Source of the DNA: Solibacillus sp. R5-41
Lineage (GTDB): Bacteria; Bacillota; Bacilli; Bacillales_A; Planococcaceae
Length of the DNA stretch: 64,000 nucleotides
NCBI RefSeq assembly: GCF_002736105.1
Contig: NZ_CP024123.1
Location: forward strand, 1,418,001 to 1,482,000
Direction of reading: 5' to 3'
Positions 52,659-60,457 of the stretch are shown piece by piece. A model generated the notes under the pieces. That model ran no database searches. It saw only the letters and a program-made list of their open reading frames with translations, and was not told where the DNA came from. Every line of letters starts with the position of its first letter. The stretch's first letter is position 1. A program made the translations under genes and the position numbers.

Positions 52659-53320
52659 GGTTCTGGTGCAAAAATATCTAAAAAACTGCAATTAAGCTCT
52701 AAAGTAGGGTCATACTAATACTATTACTCTAAAAAAGGGGCGTAATTAGTATGGATAAGGAACAGCTATTCAAGTGGAAACATTTTCAGTCGGAGATTAT
52801 TTTGTTAACAGTGAGATGGTACCTACGGTACAACCTTAGTTTTCGTAATCTGGTGGAAATGATGGAAGAACGGGGCTTGTTAATGGATCATACAACAATT
52901 ATGCGTTGGGTTCATCAATATGGCAGTCTAATCATGTTTCTAAGCCTCGTGTCATCACAGTAGATAAGAATCCGGCTTATCCTATTGCAATTGAACAGTT
53001 AAAAAAGAGAAAAGCATACCTGATGGTATGCAAATCAAACAACAGAAGTATTTAAATAATATCGTGGAGCAAGATCACCGCTTTATCAAGAAACGAGTCC
53101 GTTCTATGCTAGGGTTAAAAACGTTTCGAACAGCCAAACAGATTAACTATGGCGTGGAAATGATGCATATGCTTAAAAAAGGACAACTTCAACAAGGGGT
53201 GAAATCTGTCAAAAACGAGATTGAACTCATACATAGATTATTTGGGGTAGTATCATAATTCACAGATGTGAAGCGTTATGAGGTGCTATGTTTCTAAAAA
53301 ATTATATTTGCACCAGAACC
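52659..53320 (+). mobile_element. Internally deleted IS6-family insertion sequence
   Basis: The left end GGTTCTGGTGCAAAA at 52659 and the right end TTGCACCAGAACC ending at 53320 are IS6-type inverted repeats. The 662-bp element is shorter than normal IS6 members (about 0.8 kb) because the centre of the transposase is missing. Confidence 0.8.
52751..53258 (+). pseudogene. IS6-family transposase, deleted and frameshifted
   Basis: The N-terminal part (FKWKHFQSEIILLTVRWYLR, LMDHTTIMRWVHQYG) ends abruptly. In other frames PRVITVDKNPAYPIAIEQLK follows, then NIVEQDHRFIKKRVRSMLGL to IELIHRLFGVVS. The segment carrying the first catalytic aspartate, about 90 residues, is absent. The transposase is therefore inactive. 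Confidence 0.82.
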
Positions 53321-53438
53321 CCATATTTACGATTTTCAATTAAAGGGCGCTTTTCTTGAACAAGAAGGCGTCTTTTTAATAAGCCCCTCACGTTGAGTGA
53401 TTAGATTTTTTGAGAAAAAAGATTGTGAGTTTTTTCAC

Positions 53439-53510
53439 TTAAACTAAAGGGGGCGTTAGTGAAAGATCATTTCAAGAATCTTTCCAAACGACGCTTTGGT
53501 AATGTTTTTA
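53439..53510. repeat. Intergenic palindromic repeat, modules A and B (copy 16)
   Basis: ACTTAAACTAAAGGGGGCG with TTAGTGAAAGATC, then TTTCCAAACGACGCTTTGG. The rest of the 53321-53670 gap shows no gene. Confidence 0.7.
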
Positions 53511-53670
53511 GGGTATTCGTAACAAGTGATGGAATATCCAATTTAATTATTATTGATTACTACATAATTTCCTGTGGTGTAGCGATGTTTCTACGCGCCA
53601 TAGATGGCTGACTGGACAGGTTATTAGATAAAGTTATAATGAAATAATATTACGTAAAGGGGAGGATCTA

Positions 53671-53988
53671 ATGGCTATAGCAGTGGTAATAAATTTATTT
53701 TTGTATATTGCTAACCTCATGTTCATTTTCCAAAAAAATTTAGAATCCCATAGCGTGGATAAAGGGAAAATTGCATTTGTTTGTTTAAATATGATCTCGC
53801 TCTGTTGCGGGATATTTGTAACGATGTTGGTATTTACCTTTAGTAGCTTTGGATACATTATGGGTTTTGAGGAATCAGATTTTAAAAGTAAAATAATAAA
53901 TGTTGCAGCTTTCTTATATTTTATAGTATTTAACTTAGTGCTATCAATATTGGTGATACGAAAGAAAGTGAATAGCGAACCGACATAA
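53671..53988 (+). CDS. Small membrane protein of unknown function
   Basis: A 105-residue protein with three hydrophobic segments (AVVINLFLYIANLMFIF, FVCLNMISLCCGIFVTMLVF, INVAAFLYFIVFNLVLSILV). GGGGAGG precedes ATG. No recognised family; no operon partner. Confidence 0.6.
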   Translation: MAIAVVINLFLYIANLMFIFQKNLESHSVDKGKIAFVCLNMISLCCGIFVTMLVFTFSSFGYIMGFEESDFKSKIINVAAFLYFIVFNLVLSILVIRKKVNSEPT

Positions 53989-53994
53989 AGGATG

Positions 53995-54262
53995 ACTTAA
54001 CGGGGCATTAGTTGAACAAGATAAGCCAGCAAATATCTTTCAATTGTTTAGTGAAATATAATTTTATTCCACTGCTTATTACGAATAGCCTAAATTTAAA
54101 GAGTTATAATGTATACAAACTAAATCTAATAACGTTCCCAAATGCAAGTTAGGTAACAAAACCTCGTTTTGGGGAGCATTTCTTGTTCAACTAACGGGGG
54201 CTTTAGTGCAACAAGCATTTTGAAATTTTTCCCAAACGAAGCTTTGGGAAAATTTTTTTGTC
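53995..54262. repeat. Composite intergenic repeat, modules A, B, A, B (copy 17)
   Basis: TTAACGGGGCATTAGTTGAACAAG near 53997 is written here as two arms, TTAACGGGGC and TTAGTTGAACAAG. Later come ATGTATACAAACTAAATC, AACGTTCCCAAATGCAAG, CTCGTTTTGGGGAGCATTTC, TTCAACTAACGGGGGC with TTTAGTGCAACAAGC, and CCCAAACGAAGCTTTGGG. It occupies most of the gap before the second sigma operon. Confidence 0.82.
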
Positions 54263-54333
54263 TTGCTGTAATAACTATAAATTTCACTTTAAAAATCATG
54301 GGATCAAATATAATTTCAAAAAAATTAAGAGGT

Positions 54334-54344
54334 TGAAACTTTTT
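54334..54344 (+). promoter_or_regulatory. ECF-like -35 element before the second sigma operon
   Basis: TGAAACTTTTT matches the -35 motif of many Bacillus ECF promoters. No CGTC/CGTA -10 motif stands at the usual spacing; CGTTC is too near. It is a weak hint of autoregulation. Confidence 0.25.
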
Positions 54345-54390
54345 GTACGTTCAGATTACTCTAATTAATGAAAGGAGGAGGGATTACACT

Positions 54391-54933
54391 GTGAAACATG
54401 ATATACATACAGTAAAAAGAGCAATTAATGGAGATGCTAAGGCTTTCGAAGAATTGCTTATTCTAGAAGAAAAAATGCTATATTACAAAGCTCTTTCTTA
54501 TGTTGGTAAAAAAGAAGATGCTTTAGATGCTATTCAAGAAACTTCATGTAAGGCGTTCCTTTCAATAGGACAATTGCAAAATCCAGAGTATTTTTCAACT
54601 TGGCTATTTAGAATTCTTATACGTGAATGCTACAAGTTATTGAAAAAGCGAGATCAAATCATACCTTATGAGGAAAATGAACTGTTAGAAAGATTAGAAA
54701 AAAAGAAAGACAGCGGAGTAGAATCTTTTCATTTGAGTGAGGCATTATCCAAACTTGATTCATCTTATCAAACATCTATCATCTTATTTTACTATCATGA
54801 TCTTCCAATTCAGGAGATTTCCGAAATCATGGAAAAGCCAGTAGGGACAATAAAAACTTATTTACGCAGAGCAAAGAAAAAATTAAAGAGTGAGTTAGAA
54901 AGGAGTTATAAATTAAATGAAAAAATCACATGA
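54391..54933 (+). CDS. ECF-type RNA polymerase sigma factor
   Basis: A 180-residue ECF sigma factor. Region 2: FEELLILEEKMLYYKALSYV, EDALDAIQETSCKAFLSIGQ (the DAIQE motif) and FSTWLFRILIRECYKLLKKR; region 4: LPIQEISEIMEKPVGTIKTY with LRRAKKKLKSEL. The GTG at 54391 is chosen because AAAGGAGGAGGG precedes it; an earlier start at 54343 lacks a site. It overlaps the anti-sigma gene by 17 bases, the same as in the first pair. Confidence 0.92.
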   Translation: MKHDIHTVKRAINGDAKAFEELLILEEKMLYYKALSYVGKKEDALDAIQETSCKAFLSIGQLQNPEYFSTWLFRILIRECYKLLKKRDQIIPYEENELLERLEKKKDSGVESFHLSEALSKLDSSYQTSIILFYYHDLPIQEISEIMEKPVGTIKTYLRRAKKKLKSELERSYKLNEKIT

Positions 54934-56005
54934 TCCGTTAGACGAGTTTCCAAAAGAAGAAGTTCGTTCAGCTATTCAAGCGGGTATTGTTCAAGCTGAA
55001 GGACAAATTAATAACAAAATAATCAAAACTCGAGGTAATCAAATGAACAGTGGAAAGCGAAAGATATTATATGCTGTAAGTAGTGTGGCAGCCGCTGTTG
55101 GAATATTGATTGGTTCATCTTACTATTCTCCAGCTTTAGCAAGTAGTTTATCTCAAATACCTATTATCGGTTCTGTTTTCGGTAATTCAAATCTAATCGG
55201 ATTACAACAAGCTCAAAAACAAGGTTTAACAAGTACAATTGGTGAAACACAGACAATCGATGGAATATCCGTTACCCTTGATGAGATTTTATATGATCAA
55301 AATAATATTACGATTGGTTATATAATCGAATCAGAAAAAGAACTGGGCGAACACTATTTTGGGGCAGGTGCGGATTTTACGATTAATGGTGAATTACCTA
55401 ATGGTTCATCAGGTGGATACGGTGAAGATATACAATCGCCCACAACTCGGACTGCAATTCAAGATATAACTGTATCTGAGGATATGCCGAATGCTTTCGA
55501 ACTTGGATTAATTTTACATGGTGAGAATAGGGAAACGTGGTATTTCTCAATTCCAATAAAACAAATTACGGATATCAGTAAGGTTCCTATTCAACACACA
55601 GCAAATGTTGATGGCATCAATCTCACTGTTACAGAATTATCTTTAAGTGAAACGGGTGTCAGCGTATCCTATGAAAGTTCAGAAGAAGGTACGGATTTTG
55701 AACAAAGTCGGGCTGGTGATATAGAATTCCAGATGGTTGATCAAGATGGAAATGAAATAATGAGTCATTCAGGTGGAATAACAGGTAAGAAGTTAAAAAA
55801 TAAATTAGTGTTTAAGAGCAATAAACAGTTTGATCCAATCGATTCAAATGTGACGGAATTGACAATCACTCCTTATTTAGCACTTCCAACTGGTGGAGGA
55901 GGAGTAGAATTTGACGAAAATGATGAAACAAGAGAGTTAGAATTTAGAGGGGATTCTTTACAACCAGTTGAGTTTGAATCATTTAAAGTGAAAATACCAC
56001 AATGA
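54917..56005 (+). CDS. DUF4179 membrane protein, likely anti-sigma factor
   Basis: A 362-residue protein. The cytosolic part (1-45; DPLDEFPKEEVRSAIQAGIV) probably binds the sigma factor, a membrane helix follows (ILYAVSSVAAAVGILIGSSY), and the DUF4179 domain begins near residue 85 (IGETQTIDGISVTLDEILYD). AAAGGAG lies upstream within the sigma gene. It matches the protein at 48149 in length, layout and motif order (for example IGYIIESEKELGE versus VGYYIETDRDLGE). A paralogous duplication is likely. Confidence 0.82.
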   Translation: MKKSHDPLDEFPKEEVRSAIQAGIVQAEGQINNKIIKTRGNQMNSGKRKILYAVSSVAAAVGILIGSSYYSPALASSLSQIPIIGSVFGNSNLIGLQQAQKQGLTSTIGETQTIDGISVTLDEILYDQNNITIGYIIESEKELGEHYFGAGADFTINGELPNGSSGGYGEDIQSPTTRTAIQDITVSEDMPNAFELGLILHGENRETWYFSIPIKQITDISKVPIQHTANVDGINLTVTELSLSETGVSVSYESSEEGTDFEQSRAGDIEFQMVDQDGNEIMSHSGGITGKKLKNKLVFKSNKQFDPIDSNVTELTITPYLALPTGGGGVEFDENDETRELEFRGDSLQPVEFESFKVKIPQ

Positions 56006-56079
56006 ATTTTAGGTAAACAATTAAGTTTTGTGAATTTATTAGCTTAAAGTAACGGTGCTTTCTTGTAGCAAGGATTAAT

Positions 56080-56375
56080 AAAGCATAAAAATTAAATCTA
56101 ATAAACGTTCCCAAACAAAAGTTTTGTGACGAATTAAAACACTTAAAACGTTGTCATACTAATGTATTAAGTGTTTTTCTGTATTTTATTCATATACACC
56201 TTTTTTGCACTATCGTTTGAACTTAGATACAACAAAGCTTTCTATGCTGTTCAAAAGAAATTGCACTGGATCCTATTTTGAATAAAATCTTGCATATACA
56301 ACGTTATAAATCAACCTTTTCCTATAACATAGCCTTTTTCTTTATTGAACTAACGGGGGAATTTAGTTAAACAAG
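56080..56375. repeat. Long intergenic repeat, copy 2 (about 290 bp)
   Basis: AAGCATAAAAATTAAATC, AAACGTTCCCAAACAAAAG, the AAAACACTTAA/TTAAGTGTTTT hairpin, ACTATCGTTTGAACTTAGAT, GAAATTGCACTGGATCC, TCTTGCATATACAACG, then ATTGAACTAACGGGGG. It matches 39687-39976 in order with only scattered changes. It has no ORF. Confidence 0.85.
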
Positions 56376-56453
56376 ACCATCATTTCGATGGTCTATTTTT
56401 ATGTCTAAAACATCAAGTAGGCTTCGGCGGTGATCCATTGTGAAATGTTACAC

Positions 56454-56492
56454 GTTAAAACTAACGGGCAGGTTTCTTCAATAAGCAGGAAT
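56454..56492. repeat. Module A half-copy (copy 19)
   Basis: TAAAACTAACGGGCAGG with TTTCTTCAATAAGCAGG, a partial inverted pair. Confidence 0.55.
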
Positions 56493-56533
56493 GTATTAAT
56501 AACCTATAATTTGCTAAAAGGGAGTGTGTTCAA

Positions 56534-56973
56534 ATGAAAAAAATCGTTCTACCTTTTTTGATTGGCTTGTATTGGCTGGGTGTAGCGGGGAGTCGGATGA
56601 TAATGAGGCTATAGGACAACCATTAGGCAAAGTTTCTTTGAATGGCGAACAGCATTATATGATGACGAGTAATTACGAATGGAAAGAAAATAATATGGGA
56701 GTAAAACATATAGGTCCTCACGATAGAGTTAAATTAGCGGATAACTTTGAAACATTAGAAGCCGAAAAAGGAGATACTTTGAAATTTGAGATAGATAAAA
56801 AACCTTCTTCCGTAGAGATGATTAAGGTGGATGAAAATGACACAATTGAAAGTGTTGAAATGAAAGATAATGAGATTATCTTGCCATCTAAAGAGGGATA
56901 TTATATTTATGAAATTAATGCGACATGGGATAAAGGAAAAATAACATATTTATTTGATGTTTATGTGAAATGA
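56534..56973 (+). pseudogene. Lipoprotein of unknown function with frameshift in the signal peptide
   Basis: The ATG at 56534 with AAGGGAGTG upstream encodes MKKIVLPFLIGLYWLG and then runs out of frame. In the next frame LVLAGCSGESDDNEAIGQ carries a lipobox (LAGC) and continues 120 residues to VTYLFDVYVK-like ending at 56973. So one or two bases were gained or lost near 56560-56575. The mature part is acidic and beta-rich. If no compensating mechanism exists, the gene is inactive. A sequencing error is the alternative. Confidence 0.65.
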
Positions 56974-57075
56974 AATGAGAGTGTCCTACAATTAAAAACT
57001 TAAGGTCGATCTTATTAAACTAAAGGGGTCTTTAGTGAATGATGAAGGTTTTCTAAATATACGAGGAGGGAGAAA

Positions 57076-57507
57076 ATGAGGAAAAATTTATTTGTCTTAA
57101 CAGTAATTTTGTTATTTGTATTAGTTGGTTGTTCACAACAAGAAACATTAACAAAGGAAGCAGATAACAATAGCAATCATTTAGGGGGAATTGCTTCAGA
57201 TTTAGATATACCTTCTAAGGAAAGTATTTTAAAAGAGGGTTATCCAACAAATAAAAATGGGCAAACCTATGGACCTGATATGGGAGGCTTAAATTCTGGT
57301 GAACTTGGAGTACCTGATTTAATATTGGCACAAGGTGAGAACGGTATAATAGGGTATGCAAAAAAAGTAGAATTGGAAGGTCCAAAGCCAAAAACCCCTG
57401 AAGAAGCACTTAAACTAAATAATCTTCCTCCAAGAGCAGTTCCTTTGTATGCTTTTGATGGAGAGACTATTATTGGTAAGTTTTGGATAGGTAAGGAAAA
57501 TAGATGA
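57076..57507 (+). CDS. Lipoprotein of unknown function
   Basis: A 143-residue lipoprotein: signal NLFVLTVILLFVLVGCSQQ with lipobox LVGC at residue 21. The mature part holds GQTYGPDMGGLNSGELGVPD and ends in PLYAFDGETIIGKFWIG, seen in Bacillus exported proteins of unknown role. CGAGGAGGGAG gives a strong ribosome site. Confidence 0.75.
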   Translation: MRKNLFVLTVILLFVLVGCSQQETLTKEADNNSNHLGGIASDLDIPSKESILKEGYPTNKNGQTYGPDMGGLNSGELGVPDLILAQGENGIIGYAKKVELEGPKPKTPEEALKLNNLPPRAVPLYAFDGETIIGKFWIGKENR

Positions 57508-57545
57508 TGTTCTATTATTGAAAAACTTATGGTAAAGAGAATCTG

Positions 57546-57570
57546 TTATTCAACTAACAGGGGCTTGAGT
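57546..57570. repeat. Module A half-copy (copy 21)
   Basis: TATTCAACTAACAGGGGC, the left arm only. Confidence 0.5.
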
Positions 57571-57590
57571 AAAAAACGGACAACAATATA

Positions 57591-57631
57591 CAATGAGCTT
57601 GGTAATACATTCCCCAGCTCATTTTTTTATG
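57591..57631 (+). terminator. Terminator
   Basis: AATGAGCT and AGCTCATT form an 8-bp perfect stem with a 16-base loop, followed by six Ts. The gap from 57632 to 57930 shows no gene. Confidence 0.75.
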
Positions 57632-57940
57632 TGCACTTTTATTTCCTATAAAAAAACCAATAATCTTGAAGTAGTTATGCCTGTTATTAGACCTGAAAAA
57701 TCCGGAAGAACTGAATCGGCCACTGCCGTGGCCGTTGTCGTTGACCTTCCGCTTCTTTAAAACATAAATCAGCATAAATTAGCCCGCAACGATTTAAGGT
57801 ATGGAGAACGATTTTTGTGACTAAGCATATCTAACCTAATGAAATGCATGTACCACTACTAATTTACTAATTTTATAATTAATTATTTGAACTAAAACTA
57901 TTAAATGTAAATGTTAATCACATATTTTTAATAGTTTTTA

Positions 57941-57969
57941 TTGACAATGATAATCATTCTCTCTATATT
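57941..57969 (+). promoter_or_regulatory. Fur-controlled promoter of the PepSY gene
   Basis: A consensus -35 TTGACA (57941-57946), an exact 17-base spacer and TATATT (57964-57969). The spacer holds ATGATAATCATT, the core of a Fur box, with flanking ACA and CTC. Bound Fur would cover both promoter boxes. Confidence 0.8.
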
Positions 57970-58018
57970 ATTGGTTACATTCATAATTTCATATTACTTT
58001 TGGAAAGAAGGCATTTCT

Positions 58019-59146
58019 TTGAAAACACGTAGAATCATCGCAAAAATTCATTTATGGCTTAGTATGCTAACAGGGGTTTTTATAGTACTGATTGGCTTAA
58101 CAGGAAGTTTGCTTGTCTTTGAACCTGAACTAAACAGTATGCTGCATCCTAATTTGTATAAAGTAACAGAAGGAAAAAAAGTTACGTACCAGCAAGCCTT
58201 GCAGGTTGTCTCAGAAGCATATCCAAAAGGTCAAATTGACCGTGTATACACTCCAAGTGAACCTAACGCTCGAGGAGTTTACCTATTCCGCCTTAAAGAA
58301 GGAGAAGAACAACAAAACATATTTGTCGATCCAGGAACTGGATACATAAATGGAACATTAGGGGATAAAGCATTATTTAACCTAATAACGGAGTTTCACG
58401 AAAAGCTGCTGTTGAAAAATTTTAATGGCGATAAAATAATCGGGATAATTGGATTTATTTTCTTTTTTATTACATTATCAGGATTATATTTATGGTGGCC
58501 GGGGATTAAAAAATGGGCACGTGGGTTTATTTTAAGACGTAATGCTAACCCTTATGTAAGGCAATATGATCTACATAAAGTCATTGGTGGAGTTTCCATT
58601 CCGTTTTTATTGGTTGTTTCGTTAACAGGAGCACTTTTTGCGTATGATGAAATGATTTTTGGTTGGTTTGGTGCAAAAGCAAAGGTGATGTCTCCAGAAG
58701 AGCAGCTTATCTCAAAAGCCCTTCCCAGTGGTAAGCTTCCACTTGATGAATTGATAAGTAGGGCTGAAGAAGCAGTACCTCAGGGAACACTTATGCAAGT
58801 TAGAATGCCCGAAGAGGTGGAAAGAGGAACTCCAGAAGGCGCAGTGGAATTTCGTCTCAGTGGTTCATTCGATCCGGGGAATGGAAATGTAAAAGTATGG
58901 TTAGATCAGTATAGCGGAAAAGTAGTGGGCAAGTTAGATCCACGTGTTAATAGTGGGCTTATGTATCAAACATGGCATCTTCCATTACATACCGGTAGTT
59001 TTGGTGGTTTATTTACTAAAATTTTGTATGCTATCGGTGGTCTTACTCCATCTATACTGATGTTCACTGGTGTCTATATGTGGTGGTATAAGAAAAAGAA
59101 CAAGAACAAACGGAAACAGAAAATCGACTCGAGAGCCGTAGCATAA
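58019..59146 (+). CDS. PepSY-associated transmembrane protein, iron-regulated
   Basis: A 375-residue membrane protein with four main helices: HLWLSMLTGVFIVLIGLTGS, IIGIIGFIFFFITLSGLYLW, VSIPFLLVVSLTGALFAYDE and ILYAIGGLTPSILMFTGVYM. PepSY-type segments lie between them (VTYQQALQVVSEAYPKGQID). TTG at 58019 with AAAGAAGG upstream is the likely start. The frame extends to 57941, but that part contains the promoter itself. Such proteins are often iron-repressed and are linked to ferric-siderophore reduction. It stands alone, with Fur control like the asb operon. Confidence 0.85.
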   Translation: MKTRRIIAKIHLWLSMLTGVFIVLIGLTGSLLVFEPELNSMLHPNLYKVTEGKKVTYQQALQVVSEAYPKGQIDRVYTPSEPNARGVYLFRLKEGEEQQNIFVDPGTGYINGTLGDKALFNLITEFHEKLLLKNFNGDKIIGIIGFIFFFITLSGLYLWWPGIKKWARGFILRRNANPYVRQYDLHKVIGGVSIPFLLVVSLTGALFAYDEMIFGWFGAKAKVMSPEEQLISKALPSGKLPLDELISRAEEAVPQGTLMQVRMPEEVERGTPEGAVEFRLSGSFDPGNGNVKVWLDQYSGKVVGKLDPRVNSGLMYQTWHLPLHTGSFGGLFTKILYAIGGLTPSILMFTGVYMWWYKKKNKNKRKQKIDSRAVA

Positions 59147-59149
59147 ACA

Positions 59150-59233
59150 CATGGCGACGATGTAAAATCAATTTATGAACATAGCGATTATCAATGGTTA
59201 TCATTTGATGAAGCGATAGAAATAGTTTCATAA
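59150..59233 (+). pseudogene. C-terminal remnant of a NUDIX hydrolase gene
   Basis: Just after the PepSY stop, a frame reads GDDVKSIYEHSDYQWLSFDE then AIEIVS*. This is the usual end of a NUDIX hydrolase. No start or NUDIX box remains. Confidence 0.5.
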
Positions 59234-59321
59234 CCTAGAAATAATGAAGTTCTTATGTACATCGAAAAACATTTTGTAATTAGAAAACCCCCAGAGTTTT
59301 TACCTGTTGGAAATTATAGTT

Positions 59322-59452
59322 TCTTCTTCAACTAACGGGGGCAATTGAAGATTCGTATCCCGAAATAATCAATCTTTATTATAAAAAACCAAAATAGATA
59401 AATAAAGAACCAACTGTTTTGATCAAACTTTGTTTCAAAACAGTTGGTTACT
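59322..59452. repeat. Module A with linked 3' segment and terminator (copy 22)
   Basis: CTTCTTCAACTAACGGGGGC, GAAATAATCAATCTTTATTA, then a hairpin of AACCAACTGTTTTG and CAAAACAGTTGGTT (59408-59449). The same order, with a different hairpin, lies at 63043-63172. Confidence 0.75.
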
Positions 59453-59597
59453 TTCTGTATAAAATCAACGTTTGCACCATACTTTTTATTTAACTTTATT
59501 CAAAAAATACAAGAACCCTCGGCAATTCCTAATGGGAAAGCCAAGGGCTGAAAATTCTGCAAGTACGTTACGAAACTTTGCGTTATTCATCTTAATT

Positions 59598-59676
59598 GAA
59601 CCGCCGTATACGGAACCGTACATACGGTGGTGTAAGAGAGGGAGTTAATCAATCACTCATTCACTCCTACTCAATT
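59598..59676 (+). mobile_element. 3' end (domains V-VI) of a group IIC intron
   Basis: GAACCGCCGTATACGGAACC then GTACATACGGTGGTGT folds as intron domain V: ACCGCCGTAT pairs with ATACGGTGGT, with the CGC catalytic triad of class C. GAGAGGGAGT...ACTCCTACTC follows as domain VI, ending near CTACTCAAT, the usual class C 3' end. No reverse transcriptase or domains I-IV were found upstream. It is a truncated remnant. Confidence 0.72.
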
Positions 59677-60429
59677 CTTAAGAGAGCACTCCTTAATAAA
59701 ACTCTCAAAAAAGACAGAGTGATTTACTTTGTTTCTCTGCATCATCTCAGGGTGCCATTGAACACCAACTATAAATCTCTCACCAGGAATTTCAATAGCC
59801 TCAATGACACCATCTTCAGCTTTTGCAGCTACTACTAAATTTCCCCCTAAATCTTTAACTGCTTGATGATGGAAACTATTGATTCCTATACTTTTACTTC
59901 CGAAAATTTTTGCAAGTCTACTGTTTGTCTCAATATTTGCTATTTGAGAAATATTTTCGATAGGGTATGACATTAAGAAGTGCTCATTCTTAGTAACACC
60001 ATCTTTAGCAAGATCTTGATGTAATGTGCCACCAAGAGCCACGTTCAGCATTTGACAACCTCTGCAAATCCCTAATATCGGAATTTGATAGTTCTCCAAT
60101 GCAGATGTGATTAGTACCAAATCTACATTGTCCCTTTTTACAGAAACTTCTCCAACAGCACTTGAAGGTATTTCGTTATAACAAAGTGGGCTAACATCAT
60201 TTCCGCCAGTAAAAATAATTCCATCTAGCTTCCCAAGAATCGGAAGGATTGTTTCTGGATTTTCAACAACTGGCAAAATCACTGGAATCCCTCCAGCTTT
60301 CTCAATTGCTTGAATGTAGTCGTCTGCAAGAAGTTGCCATTCCTGGCTTGGTGCACCAAGGTGAGACACAACTCCAATTTGTCCATTTGGACTAAAGCTA
60401 CAAGAAATTCCGATAATAGGTTTTTTCAT
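59671..60429 (-). CDS. Class I glutamine amidotransferase-like (gamma-glutamyl-GABA hydrolase/PuuD family)
   Basis: A 252-residue peptidase C26 family hydrolase. The nucleophile elbow is ILGICRGCQMLNVALGG near residue 115, and the catalytic His-Glu pair is in VGVQWHPEMM near 222. MKKPIIGISCSFSP and GIIFTGGNDVSPLCY are typical. The start at 60429 has AAGAAGGAA upstream. The stop codon overlaps the group II intron end, so the last residues may be altered. It lies 28 bases after brnQ on the same strand. It likely removes gamma-glutamyl groups; the substrate is not certain. Confidence 0.87.
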   Translation of the reverse strand: MKKPIIGISCSFSPNGQIGVVSHLGAPSQEWQLLADDYIQAIEKAGGIPVILPVVENPETILPILGKLDGIIFTGGNDVSPLCYNEIPSSAVGEVSVKRDNVDLVLITSALENYQIPILGICRGCQMLNVALGGTLHQDLAKDGVTKNEHFLMSYPIENISQIANIETNSRLAKIFGSKSIGINSFHHQAVKDLGGNLVVAAKAEDGVIEAIEIPGERFIVGVQWHPEMMQRNKVNHSVFFESFIKECSLKN

Positions 60430-60457
60430 AAAAATTCCTTCTTTCAATTCGTTTAAG

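Noticed and set aside
57554-57775. Minus-strand 73-codon frame
   Set aside because: It overlaps a clear terminator hairpin, and its sequence is low in protein character.
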